Program-made: the position numbers and the translations under genes
NCBI RefSeq assembly: GCF_036370855.1
Contig: NC_088102.1
Span: 70,937,601 to 71,001,600 of the forward strand
Length of the DNA: 64,000 bases
Reading direction: 5' to 3'
Source of the DNA: Dromaius novaehollandiae
Lineage: Eukaryota > Chordata > Aves > Casuariiformes > Dromaiidae
Notes under the pieces: model-generated
What the model saw: only the letters and a program-made list of their open reading frames with translations
Database searches by the model: none
What the model was told of the DNA's origin: nothing
Shown: positions 47,301 to 59,640 of the stretch, one piece after another
How the letters are laid out: each line of letters opens with the position of its first letter
How positions within the stretch are numbered: position 1 is the first letter of the stretch

Positions 47301-50300
47301 GCAGCCTCCTTTTAGGAGGTCTATACACAAGCACAAGGCAAGGAGACTTGACTTCCTGTGTGCATACCTGAGCTTTTCAGAGCCCAGTCAGACACCTGCA
47401 TGTGGTCCTCCCAACTTGTCTGAGACATTGCCTGCTTCGTTTGCTGAACTTCCTAGGAAAGACACGAATGAACATGAGAAAAGACCACATCAGCAGGCAG
47501 TTCAGTGTGACTACTGCAGCCTAGCACAGCGAGTCTGTTAGAAAATGCAAGAGAAGCCTAGTCCAAGGAGCGGCAAGACTCAACACTTTCTGATGTGAAA
47601 AGCGAGGACTTGTGAATAGCTTCCTTGCCCACAGCCATAGTGCAGACGTGGGTTAGACTCCCCACACCCTTGTCTCCACCCGCCAGCTCTCCAGGTCAGA
47701 CTCAGACTCTGCCAGTGCTGGCTGCTCCCGCGAGTGTTCCTATGTCTCATCACTGCTTCGGGGATCAGGCCAGAGCTACCAGAGGCGAAGAGTAGGCACA
47801 GAGCCAAGAGAAGGCTGTCAGGAGTCCTCCGCTGCCTGAAGTGGCCTGGCTAAAGGTGGCCTGGAGAAGGGGCTTTATAGAGGAGAAGCTCAACCAGCAA
47901 GTTCCTGGCAAGGGATGGGTGCCTGGGGTGACCAAGAAAACCCCACCAACCACCCCGGAAAGTGCCTTCCCGGGGTCCTGCTCGTCCAAGCCTTCTTCCA
48001 CCAGATGCAGGATCACCTTCTTCGCATCGTACATCTCCACACTCAGGTGAGCCACCTGCTCCGTCAGAAGCTGCATCTCTTGGGCTTGCTCCCTCAGCAG
48101 AGCAAGTGAGTTCCTGAAGACAACAGGAAAGGAGATCCTGTCAGAGAGCTGCCCAGCCCCTGCTGGGAGCCTTCAAGCTCGGGGAGGAGAAGAGACACAT
48201 GGGCTTGGGCCCCCTTTTCTTTCCCTGCTTTGCAAGTGCTTCCCGGCACCGCCAGGTTTAGCAAAAGGAAAGACACAAGGGAAAGATATGAGCCCTGGTC
48301 CTTATGCAAGTGAGTGCAAAGAGCAGGCGGTCAGCTGACGCTGCTCCACAGAACCAGTGGAACTGTCTCTTACCGCAGAGACTCCAGTTCTGCTGCAGAC
48401 AGCCCTAGCAGCTCCTGAAAGACAAAGGCTTTCCGTTAGAATGAATATGCACTCCCAGAACTGCCGGGGCTTCCCAGAAGGGGCTTTTCTGGGAAGACAC
48501 GGCATAAGCTGCTGCTTCTGTGGCTCACTCTGCATGGAACCGGCCGAGTCAGTGAGCCATCCAAGCACCACCAGCAGTGCTCCTTTGCAGGACTTTCCTG
48601 TCCCACAACAACACTCACTCACCTGTGTCACTTGCCTTGTCCGTGCTGGCAGCAACACCACACAGTAAACACCAGCTGTAATTCACATCACCAAAATAAA
48701 TACAGTTATTTTACTAGGACTTCTAAAAATCCCTGTGGTCACGTTGTCTCCTCTCAGACTGGGGTGGCAACAGGACCTGATGCAGAGAGAGGACGCGACT
48801 CCAGCTGGGAGCCCTTATTACCCCAGGCCTCAGGGGTCTACACAGTCGTCATCTCCAGGCCTGCTTGGTGCCCCAGAGCTCCTCCCCATTTCCCCTTACT
48901 GCTCCAGTGAGCACCAAAACCAGGCTCCATGGGCCTTCTAAGAGCTGCTTCTCCATCATGCCCCCTGCACTGCCCTTCTGAGAAGCCCCAGCTCAGCTGG
49001 GCTCTGCTTCCAAAGTGATGCCTAGGTCTGACCCTGGCTGCCTGTCCTTCCCTCTGCTTTCCACAGCACAACACATCTCTGAGCAGTGTTGGGATACTGG
49101 AGCAGCACAGTGAGGAGCAATGCAGAGCTGGCATCCCTTGGATGGGCTCACCACCTGGAACTCATTTCCACAAGAGACAGTTGCAAAGCCTTTTCTCCCT
49201 CTCCCTCTCTCTCTCTGTCTGCCTGCCTGGCAGGGAGACCACCAATCTTCCTTTGATTTGGACATCCTCAAGAAGCACTTGGGCCATGGGAGTTTCTACA
49301 GAGACCGCCCAAAAGGGCAAGCTGCCAAATAGGCAGGACTTCTGTCCAAGAGGGGTCCTACTTCCTAACGCTGTGTGCATCGATATCAGTTCTTAGGCAG
49401 GGTGGGCTCCACTTGCAGAGAGCAAGCACCTCAGGAGCACCCTGAATCCCTGAAACAGGAAATTGGAAGGCACCCCAGTGCCTCTCCCTCACCCTGAGAG
49501 TTGACATCCAGCCTGTTGGTGCTACCGCTGACAGCTGTCTGCTCATAAGAACTCACCAAGAGTGACTGGGATCAACAAGAGGAGGATTTTCAAGAGCCTT
49601 CTCTTGCACAGGGTGATCTCTTGCCTGAAAAAGAGGGAGGAGCCTTGTTGTTATGAATGCTCCAAGTCTGGGGCAAATCTCTTCCCAGGTGCATTTTCCT
49701 CTACAGGCTGCAGAGAAGCAAGTTTGGCAGTCTACTGCTGCTGGCAGAAAGCTGAAAGACCAACCCCCAAAAGGCACATGGTCTCTGTCAGCCCTATTCC
49801 ACATGGCGGGCAGCTCTTCTGGGAAGAAAGTGCTCCAAGAGCACCTCTGGAAAAGGAGTTTCCATAATCCAGGGAAATAAACAGATCTCGCAAGGGAAAA
49901 CAGCTTTCTGGCAGTCTCTGTGGTGTGCTTGCTTTCTCTTTGGCTGAGGAAGGAGGCATGCTTTCCCTGGAGATTCCCAGGATCCTTTCTGGCAGGGGTG
50001 TTTTCCACACAACGGGAAGAGCAGGAGCCTCGTATGGCTCCTCTGCCAGAGCCTGCTGTCCAGACACATCTGCGAGGTGTCGTGCTGCTGCCTGGCCCCT
50101 CCAAAATGCACCCCGCATTAGGCTGCATCTGCGCTGCCAACCCAGCCAGACACCCAGGGAGAAGAAAGCGGCCTCGTACCGATTCTCCAGGCACCGTCCG
50201 GGCCCTGCAGCATCCTCCGCCGTGTCGCTGGCAGTTCTGCTGCCAGAGGAGGCTGTCGGTGCCTTCCGCACCCTTCCACGAGGAGCTCTCCCCCTTGCCA

Positions 50301-51240
50301 TTGCTGTGGGAGGCCAAGCTCCCAGCTCAGCTCGTCCCCTTCAGGCCCAGGAGGTCGGCTGGCACCCGGCAAGGCACCGACCCGACCCTCAAGAGCAGAG
50401 AGCTGCAAGGCCGCCACAGGCTGCTTCCAGCTGCCGAGGGGCGGCTGGCCCTGACCTCACAGCAGGCCCCGCCATGGGTCACAGTGGTGGCTGCGAGGTC
50501 ACACTGGGGCTGGGCACACCCGGCGGGCTCTCCTCAGGCAGCACATTTAGCCCTAGGAGCATGTTTGTTCCTCGTTTTGTACAGCCCTGGGGGCCTGGAT
50601 GGCCCCTGCGTGGGGGCACCAGACGCACTGCGGGCACTGGGCAGCACAGCCCATAGCAGCGTCCTGCAGAGGTGGCATGGGGGGCACAGGGCCTCCAGAG
50701 CGTGGGCCGCGTGTGTCCTGCCCGCCTGGGGCAGGGCAACCCCTGCCAGCCACGGGGAGCTCTCTGCAGAGACGGGGGCTGGGGCAAGAGCAGGCCCCCG
50801 CGCTGCGCAGGGCTTCCCCATGCCATGGAAGGGGTGGCTGGGGACTGGGGTGCAGCTCTAGACCTTTTCTAGCACCACGGCCTACAGTCCCCAGCAGCCC
50901 CCCAGGGCCCAGCCGCGCGGCGGGTGGACAAGGGCCGACGCAGCCCTTGGGGGCCGCCCTCGCCTCCACACGCAGCCCTCAGGGGCTGCCGTCCCTGGGG
51001 CCGGGCCGGGGCTGGGGGTCCCCGCCAGGGCAGCGTGGTGGGGCCCGAGCACGGCAGAACCCCCCGGCAGAGGGGACGGCTGGGGGCAGGGGGAGGCAGG
51101 CGCAGGGCGCCCCGCTGCGGCCTCGGCCCCCAAGGGCAGCCAGCCCCCCTCCGGCTGCGGGCCCCAGTCCCGGCTGGCCCTGGCTCCTGCCCCGGCTCCC
51201 CGAAGCAGCCCCGGCCCCTCCCCGGCTGCCCACAACGGTC
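44320..51240 (-). repeat. SUN amplicon unit 3
   Basis: Third direct unit. Its upstream end runs into the longest minisatellite array and then the AT-rich segment; the CpG-island core and the 1.95-kb flank are absent. Confidence 0.85.
44911..50301 (-). pseudogene. SUN3/SUN5-like: SUN-domain gene, copy 3, with a nonsense codon
   Basis: Exons by homology, transcript order: 50301-50180, 49624-49557, 48675-48623, 48414-48374, 48113-47954, 47452-47368, 46987-46875, 46234-46067, 45705-45616, 45030-44911. All splice sites and phases match the other copies. In the 113-bp exon the codon for Trp195 (NWLC in the other copies) is TGA: plus strand reads tca at 46932-46934, where the other copies have cca. 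This removes nearly the whole SUN domain. An Arg to Cys change also lies just before the membrane span. The gene has lost the CpG-island core upstream (replaced by minisatellite plus AT-rich segment). A truncated protein with the membrane span and coiled coil could still be made if transcribed. Reverse AATAAA at 44697-44702. Confidence 0.82.
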
Positions 51241-52065
51241 CCGGCCCCACCACGGCCCCGCCCCAGCTTCCCCCAACGACTCTGGCCCCACCCCAGCTCC
51301 CCACAACGGCCCCGGCCCCACCACGGCCCCGCCCCGGCTCCCCACAACGGCCCCTGCCCCACCCAGGCGTCTCGCGGCGTCTCTGGCCCCGCCCCGGCTC
51401 CCCCGAATGACTCCAGCCCTGCCCCAGCTCCCCACAAGGACTCCGGCCCCATCACGACCCCGCCCCAGCTCCCCACAACGACTCGGGCCCCACCCAGGCG
51501 TCTCGCAGCGTCTCTGGCCCCACCCCGGCTCCCCACAACGGCCCCATCACGGCCCCGCCCCAGCTCCCCACAACGGCCCCAGCGCTGCCCCGGCTCCCCA
51601 CAACGGCCCCACCACGGCCCTGTCCCAGCTTCCCCCAACGACTCTGGCCCCACCCCAGCTCCCCACAACGGCCCCGGCCCCACCACGGCCCCGCCCCAGC
51701 TCCCCACAACGGCCCCAGCCCCGCCCCGGCTCTCCACAACGACTCCGGCCCCACCCAGGAGTCTCGCAGCGTCTCTGGCCCCGCCCCAGCTCCCCTGAAC
51801 GACTCCGGCCCTGCCCCAGCTCCCCACAACGGGCCCCGGCCCCACCACAGCCCCGCCCCGGCTCCCCACAACGACTCCGGCCCCGCCCCGGCTCTCCACA
51901 ACGGCCCCAGCCCCGCCCCGGCTCTCCACAACGACTCCGGCCCCACCCAGGCGTCTCGCAGCGTCTCTGGCCCCGCCCCGGCTCCCCACAACGGCCCCAT
52001 CACGGCCCCGCCCCAGCTCCCCACAACGGCCCCAGCGCTGCCCCGGCTCTCCACAGCGGCCCGCG
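51225..52065 (+). repeat. GC-rich minisatellite, longest array
   Basis: About 0.84 kb of 30/41/60-bp units (ccccacaacggccccg, ctccacaacgactccgg, cccaggcgtctcgcagcg). Unit order shows internal block duplications. It is followed by the flank agcggcccgcggagcccc, then at 'ccccgaggc' it switches to the AT-rich segment instead of the CpG-island core. Confidence 0.9.
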
Positions 52066-52111
52066 GAGCCCCTAGCCCCGCGCCGACAGGCCCCAGCAGG
52101 GCCCCGAGGCT

Positions 52112-52378
52112 TTTTTTAATTACTTTTAATTACTTTCTATTCACATTTAAATTTTCATTATTCATTCCATTAGCTCTTATTAAAGAATGTTTTATCCATT
52201 TAAACCTAGGCTTTTGAATATATATGCTTAATTTATTTAGTCTTATAAATGTGTATATATGTGCTTTGCATGTACACATACCTAAATATATATATAGTAT
52301 AGTGCATGTATGAATGAATGAAATATGTTTTTGCATGTTTGTACGCTCATATATATATTTCTATACAAGTTTCTATTG
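52112..52378 (+). repeat. AT-rich segment, copy upstream of SUN copy 3 / downstream of copy 4
   Basis: Direct copy of 21001-21270 with few changes. It separates the minisatellite from the 3' flank of SUN copy 4, as the parent separates MROH from SUN copy 1. Confidence 0.8.
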
Positions 52379-52964
52379 CGTGTAAGTGAATATCGTAGGT
52401 AAAAGTGAGCAGCTAGGGCATGTCTGTGCAAAGATGGAGAGGACATCCTGAAAAAACCCCTACAGCATAAGGCACAGGGATGTTGAAAGATGAAAGAGCA
52501 AGCCTCCTTCTGCCCTCTCCTAGCTTTGCTGTGCTTGACATTGCCGTGTCAGGGTCCTTTCAATTCAGTTGCTTCTGCAGGTGAAAAGCAGACTCACCGT
52601 GAACCCTGCATGGAAGGGGTCAGTGGTGTGGGCATCGTTCACCCCAAACTCTGCCAGGCTCTGACTCCTTCCTGGGCTGAGGTGGATGAAGCCTCTAGTG
52701 CTCAAGGATTAGAGGAAAAGAACAGCTATGCAAGCCTTGTCTCCTTTTCCTTTATTAGGAAAACATCTGTGCAGTGGAAAGAAAGCGGAAAGGCTGAGGA
52801 ACAAATACCTCACTGTGTGAAAGCAAGAAAGGAGCTGTTTTTGAGACTCTCTGTGAGATGACATTGACCCACACCAAAGGGAAACACCACTTCTCTTCTC
52901 TTCTTGCCTCCTTTTTTTCATTCTCAGTCCGAGAAGGTCTCGCCCCGTCTTCTGGCTAATGGCA

Positions 52965-55900
52965 TTAGTTGTGGTTTGCCATCTTCCCGTGAACCTGCAC
53001 TCGATAAATGCAGGTGTACTCTGGGTTTCCCCAGTTGCTCTGTATGAGAAGTTTTATATACTGAAAGGCCCTGGGAAGCTCGTTCTGTAAAGAAAATAAG
53101 GAAGAAGCAGCAGCTTGACCGGAGCGTAAAGAGCAACAGTACAGTCAGTAGGTATCTGCCTCTGCCAGCCCTAGTCCTTCTGAGATGGAGCAAGCTCCCC
53201 AAAGGGGGTGAGAGCAGCTGTGGACATCGAAGGCTCGCTGGTAGCAGGGCTGCTGGGAAGGCCAGGGACATGGGGAAACTCCTGCTGTGGGGGAAGACAC
53301 CTGGCATCCTCCCTGCCACCGCCTGCTTCAGCTGGGCCCGCGTCCCCCTTCCCACAGCCCCTTCCTTCTGCTGCTTTCTCTGTGCTAACAGAGAGGCCAG
53401 GCAGGCGCTCCTGCATGCAGGGCAGCCCAGTGTGCAACCCCCGCGAAGGCCCGCTGTCTCCTCCAGCTGCCTTGCCAGCAGGAGTGGGAGTGCGGGCAGA
53501 GAAGGGTGTCCTGGGAAGAGGGGATGCCATCCACCCTGCTGCCAGGACTGATGGTGCTGCCCACTGGCCCCTTGGCCCAGGGAGAAACAATCCACAGTCC
53601 TTCTGCCACGGCTTTGAAGGCAAACCTCTTTTCCTCCCAGGCATCTGGCCCACATGCACTTCCCGTACCTTCAGAGGGAAGGTCTGAATGGCTTGTTCTT
53701 CCACATCGTACATGAAGGTCCCCAGGAGAGTTTCCTCTTCTCCTTCCGCACCCACTCCCTTAGAGACCGAGCACAAGGGGAGCAGGTCAGACGCGACTTG
53801 ACAAAGAGGAACCGTGCACACTGCATGCAGACGTGTTATCTGCCCAGCCTCTGCTGGGGCGCTAGCAGTAGCTGGGTGCAGGCTCTGGTGAAGCGGAGTC
53901 TGCTCCTTGAGTTTTGATCAAGAGCCTTGAGATGCTTGGCCAAAACAAGGCTTAAGAGGGATAAAGCCATCCCATCCCCGGAAACAGCCCCTTAGGCCAC
54001 TGCAGTGCTTGGGAGAGGCCGGGGCACGACTCTCTAAGGATGCACAAAGGCAAGCAGGTCCCTGTTAGGGCTTTTCCCCATGGCCAGAGCCAAGCCAGAA
54101 GTGCCTGGCAAAGACTTACAGACACAGTGAAGTCTCTGGGGGCGCTGCTGATGGTCCCAGATGGAGAGACTGCCTTGAAGATGTGCTGCACGGTGACAGC
54201 AGTCGGTTGGATTCGTGCAGGCAACCTAATGACCACCTGGCCCTGAGACCCTTGGAAAGGCCAGCAGTGCCCTGGGGAAACGTCTGGCTGCAAGCAAAAG
54301 GCAACAGCAAAGAGTAGTGAGGGAGTGGCAGAGCCAGCACCACTAAACACGTAGGCAGCAGCACAGGTGCCTGTTTGTCTATGGGCTGTATTCCAGCTGA
54401 TAAATGAATAGTGTGTGAGGAGATGGGCAGAAGCACAAGGCCTTCTTCCCTGCCCGGTAAAGGGCACTCCCAGTATTCCCGAAAAGAGGAAACTTTTGAT
54501 TAGGAAAGCATGGAATCTGCCACCCCACATCTGAGTCAGGGTCCTACAGATACCGCTCTGCCCAGCAGCTCGGCAGCTCCCCTCGCTCTCTCCCCCAAGC
54601 CTCCCACCCCACTGAAGAATGGAAGGGACTATCGGGGATGGGGTAGGCAAATGGGGGCGGCTAAGGAGAAACTCCTTCAGCCAGCTGTGACCAGGCTTCT
54701 GGCAGGATGCCACAGTTCAGTTCAGTTCAGAACAGTGTCCCTCCTGAGGGGAACCACTGGTCTGTAGCAAGGCAAGCCCGGTATTAGACCTTAGGTTTCA
54801 GGAACCAGATCAATGCTGTGGGCTTGAGCAAGACCAAAGCACAGAGGGGAGATGCCCTGGCATTTGTCCCCAACTTGGCAGGAAGGAATGAAACCAGCAC
54901 TGAAACTGATGATTCCTGCTACGATACCTGCAAAATTGTATCTGGAGGGTTTGCAGCAGAAAGGAACCAAAGCACCCTGCAGAGCCAATTATCTTCCCAC
55001 TCATAGCTCTTGGATGTCCTCTGCCTGTCAATGGTGCCACCTGAAATGAGGAGAGAGCAGCTGAGTGCTGCTAGTCCAGTGGCTGATGTTAAAGGCCCTC
55101 ACCACTCCTGTTGCTGGCACCACAGGCACAAGGGCCTCTAAACTCAAGGTCAGCAACTCCAGATAACCTTAATGTAAGCTCACTGGAGGGGAAGAGAGCT
55201 CTTCTGTGAGCACCAAAACGTTTGTAGGGGCAGTGCCAGGGGCACCAGTGAGGGGCCTGATCCCAGGCCTGGGAGTGAATGCAAGAGAGCCACTCTGCCA
55301 CAAGCTTGCTTTTGGACGCCAAGAGGTCATTTCATCTCCCTCTGCTTTGGTGAGCAGCCTCCTTTTAGGAGGTCTATACACAAGCACAAGGCAAGGAGAC
55401 TTGACTTCCTGTGTGCATACCTGAGCTTTTCAGAGCCCAGTCAGACACCTGCATGTGGTCCTCCCAACTTGTCTGAGACATTGCCTGCTTCGTTTGCTGA
55501 ACTTCCTAGGAAAGACACGAATGAACATGAGAAAAGACCACATCAGCAGGCAGTTCAGTGTGACTACTGCAGCCTAGCACAGCGAGTCTGTTAGAAAATG
55601 CAAGAGAAGCCTAGTCCAAGGAGCGGCAAGACTCAACACTTTCTGATGTGAAAAGCGAGGACTTGTGAATAGCTTCCTTGCCCACAGCCATAGTGCAGAC
55701 GTGGGTTAGACTCCCCACACCCTTGTCTCCACCCGCCAGCTCTCCAGGTCAGACTCAGACTCTGCCAGTGCTGGCTGCTCCCGCGAGTGTTCCTATGTCT
55801 CATCACTGCTTCGGGGATCAGGCCAGAGCTACCAGAGGCGAAGAGTAGGCACAGAGCCAAGAGAAGGCTGTCAGGAGTCCTCCGCTGCCTGAAGTGGCCT

Positions 55901-58167
55901 GGCTAAAGGTGGCCTGGAGAAGGGGCTTTATAGAGGAGAAGCTCAACCAGCAAGTTCCTGGCAAGGGATGGGTGCCTGGGGTGACCAAGAAAACCCCACC
56001 AACCACCCCGGAAAGTGCCTTCCCGGGGTCCTGCTCGTCCAAGCCTTCTCCCACCAGATGCAGGATCACCTTTTTCGCATTGTACATCTCCACACTCAGG
56101 TGAGCCACCTGCTCCGTCAGAAGCTGCATCTCTTGGGCTTGCTCCCTCAGCAGAGCAAGTGAGTTCCTGAAGACAACAGGAAAGGAGATCCTGTCAGAGA
56201 GCTGCCCAGCCCCTGCTGGGAGCCTTCAAGCTCGGGGAGGAGAAGAGACATGTGGGCCTGGGCCCCCTTTTCTTTCCCTGCTTTGAAAGTGCTTCCCAGC
56301 ACCGCCAGGTTTAGCAAAAGGAAAGACACAAGGGAAAGATATGAGCCCTGGTCCTTATGCAAGTGAGTGCAAAGAGCAGGCGGTCAGCTGACGCTGCTCC
56401 ACAGAACCAGTGGAACTGTCTCTTACCGCAGAGACTCCAGTTCTGCTGCAGACAGCCCTAGCAGCTCCTGAAAGACAAAGGCTTTCCGTTAGAATGAATA
56501 TGCACTCCCAGAACCGCCGGGGCTTCCCAGAAGGGGCTTTTCTGGGAAGACACGGCCTAAGTTGCTGCTTCTGTGGCTCACTCTGCATGGAACCGGCCGA
56601 GTCAGGGAGCCATCCAAGCACCACCAGCAGTGCTCCTTTGCAGGACTTTCCTGTCCCACAACAACAGTCACTCACCTGTGTCACTTGCCTTGTCCGTGCT
56701 GGCAGCAACACCACACAGTAAACACCAGCTGTAATTCACATCACCAAAATAAATACAGTTATTTTACTAGGACTTCTAAAAATCCCTGTGGTCACGTTGT
56801 CTCCTCTCAGACTGGGGTGGCAACAGGACCTGATGCAGAGAGAGGACGCGACTCCAGCTGGGAGCCCTTATTACCCCAGGCCTCAGGGGTCTACACAGTC
56901 GTCATCTCCAGGCCTGCTTGGTGCCCCAGAGCTCCTCCCCATTTCCCCTTACTGCTCCAGTGAGCACCAAAACCAGGCTCCATGGGCCTTCTAAGAGCTA
57001 CTTCTCCATCATGCCACCTGCACTGCCCTTCTGAGAAGCCCCAGCTCAGCTGGGCTCTGCTTCCAAAGTGATGCCTAGGTCTGACCCTGGCTGCCTGTCC
57101 TTCCCTCTGCTTTCCACAGCACAACACATCTCTGAGCAGTGTTGGGATACTGGAGCAGCACAGTGAGGAGCAATGCAGAGCTGCACCCATCCAAGGGATG
57201 GGCTCACCACCTGGAACTCATTTCCACAAGAGAGAAGGACTCTCTCTAGCCTCCCCTTCACAGTTGCAAAGCTTTTTCTCCCTCTCTCTCTCTCCCTCTC
57301 TCTCTCTGTCTGCCTGCCTGGCAGGGAGACCACCAATCTTCCTTTGATTTGGACATCCTCAAGAAGCACTTGGGCCATGGGAGTTTCTACAGAGACCGCC
57401 CAAAAGGGCAAGCTGCAAAATAGGCAGGACTTCTGTCCAAGAGGGGTCCTACTTCCTAACGCTGTGTGCATCGATATCAGTTCTTAGGCAGGGTGGGCTC
57501 CACTTGCAGAGAGCAAGCACCTCAGGAGCACCCTGAATCTCTGAAATGGGAAATTGGAAGGCACCCCAGTGCCTCTCCCTCACCCTGAGAGTTGACATCC
57601 AGCCTGTTGGTGCTACCGCTGACAGCTGTCTGCTCATAAGAACTCACCAAGAGTGACTGGGATCAACAAGAGGAGGATTTTCAAGAGCCTTCTCTTGCGC
57701 AGGGTGATCTCTTGCCTGAAAAAGAGGGAGGAGCCTTGTTGTTATGAATGCTCCAAGTCTGGGGCAAACCTCTTCCCAGGTGCATTTTCCTCTACAGGCT
57801 GCAGAGAAGCAAGTTTGGAAGTCTCCTGCTGCTGGCAGATTCCCAGGATCCTTTCTGGCGGGGGTGTTTTCCACACAACGGGAAGAGCAGGAGCCTTGTA
57901 TGGCTCCTCTGCCAGAGCCTGCTGTCCAGACACATCTGCGAGGTGTCGTGCTGCCGCCTGGCCCCTCCAAAATGCACCCCGCATTAGGCTGCATCTGCGC
58001 TGCCAACCCAGCCAGACACCCAGGGAGAAGAAAGCGGCCTCGTACCGATTCTCCAGGCACCGTCCGGGCCCTGCAGCATCCTCCGCCGTGTCGCTGGCAG
58101 TTCTGCTGCCAGAGGAGGCTGTCGGTGCCTTCCGCACCCTTCCACGAGGAGCTCTCCCCCTTGCCAT
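52965..58167 (-). CDS. SUN3/SUN5-like: SUN-domain nuclear envelope protein, copy 4 (intact)
   Basis: Exons in transcript order: 58167-58046, 57715-57648, 56728-56676, 56467-56427, 56166-56007, 55505-55421, 55040-54928, 54287-54120, 53758-53669, 53084-52965; 339 aa, phases as in copy 1, no stop or frameshift. Trp195 is intact. The first intron is about 226 bp shorter than in the other copies: sequence equivalent to 49748-49973 of copy 3 is missing between 'ctggcag' and 'attcccagg'; no exon is affected. Coding sequence follows copy 1 in the 3' half and copy 3 in the 5' half. It carries a complete CpG island and the native upstream flank, so with copy 2 it is a prime candidate for normal expression. 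Reverse AATAAA at 52751-52756. Confidence 0.87.
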
Positions 58168-59179
58168 TGCTGTGGGAGGCCAAGCTCTCAGCTCAGCTCG
58201 TCCCCTTCAGGCCCAGGAGGTCGGCTGGCACCCGGCAAGGCACCGACCCGACCCTCAAGAGCAGAGAGCTGCAAGGCCGCCACAGGCTGCTTCCAGCTGC
58301 CGAGGGGCGGCTGGCCCTGACCTCACAGCAGGCCCCGCCATGGGTCACAGTGGTGGCTGCGAGGTCACACTGGGGCTGGGCACACCCGGCGGGCTCTCCT
58401 CAGGCAGCGCATTTAGCCCTAGGAGCGTGTTTGTTCCTCGTTTTGTACAGCCCTGGGGGCCTGGATGGCCCCTGCGTGGGGGCACCAGACGCACTGCGGG
58501 CACTGGGCAGCACAGCCCATAGCAGCATCCTGGAGAGGTGGCATGGGGGGCACAGGGCCTCCAGAGCGTGGGCCGCGTGTGTCCTGCCCGCCTGGGGCAG
58601 GGCAACCCCTGCCAGCCACGGGGAGCTCTCTGCAGAGACGGGGGCTAGGGCAAGAGCAGGCCCCCGCGCTGCGCAGGGCTTCCCCATGCCATGGAAGGGG
58701 TGGCTGGGGACTGGGGTGCAGCTCTAGACCTTTTCTAGCACCACGGCCTACAGTCCCCAGCAGCCCCCCAGGGCCCAGCCGCGCGGCGGGTGGACAAGGG
58801 CCGACGCAGCCCTTGGGGGCCGCCCTCGCCTCCACACGCAGCCCTCAGGGGCTGCCGTCCCTGGGGCCGGGCCGGGGCTGGGGGTCCCCGCCAGGGCAGC
58901 GTGGTGGGGCCCGAGCACGGCAGAACCCCCCGGCAGAGGGGACGGCTGGGGGCAGGGGGAGGCAGGCGCAGGGCGCCCGCTGCGGCCTCGGCCCCCAAGG
59001 GCAGCCAGCCCCCCTCCGGCTGCGGGCCCCAGTCCCGGCTGGCCCTGGCTCCTGCCCCGGCTCCCCGAAGCAGCCCCGGCCCCGCCCCGGCTGCCCACAA
59101 CGGTCCCGGCCCCACCACGGCCCCGCCCCGGCTGCCCACAACGGTCCCGGCCCCACCACGGCCTCGCCCCAGCTCCCCA

Positions 59180-59640
59180 CAGAGGCCCGCGGAGCCCCCG
59201 GCCCCACGCTGACAGGCCCCAGCAGGGCCCCGAGGCGGCGCCGCCTGCGCCGGGGGAAGGGCCGGGCACAGGCACCGCGCTCCCGCTCGGGCCGGGGCAG
59301 GCAGGGAGGGCGGGGAAGGGGCGAGGGGGCCCGGCAGCGCCCCGGGGGTGGCGGGGGAGCGGGGCAGCCCCAGGGCGGGAGCCGCCGCGGTGCGGGGGCT
59401 CGGGGCCATCTGCTAGACCCGTGTGCTTATCTCCGCGGCGCTGAGCGGGAGGAGTTGCTGGCTGCGAGGCAGCTAGACGGCATCGACCAAACGCCAGAGG
59501 CACATGGCGCCCGGCCGGTTTCGGTGGGGGTGTGCGGAGCGCAGGCTGGGGCCGCCACGGGACGCTGCCGGGCCCTGCCGCCTCGCCGCATCTCCCACAG
59601 CTGCTCGCGCTGCCTGGGCTGCCCGGCCTTGCGCACATTT
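59180..59640 (-). promoter_or_regulatory. CpG island upstream of SUN copy 4
   Basis: Same island core as copies 1 and 2. The neighbouring minisatellite is down to about two units (59085-59185), with a duplicated ggctgcccacaacggtcccg step private to this copy. Inferred promoter. Confidence 0.5.

Noticed and set aside
50599-52075. Open frames of about 380-400 codons, Pro/Ala-rich, on plus, with Gly/Arg-rich frames on minus
   Set aside because: They come from the stop-free GC minisatellite; several frames are open on both strands and the frame is not conserved between arrays of different length.
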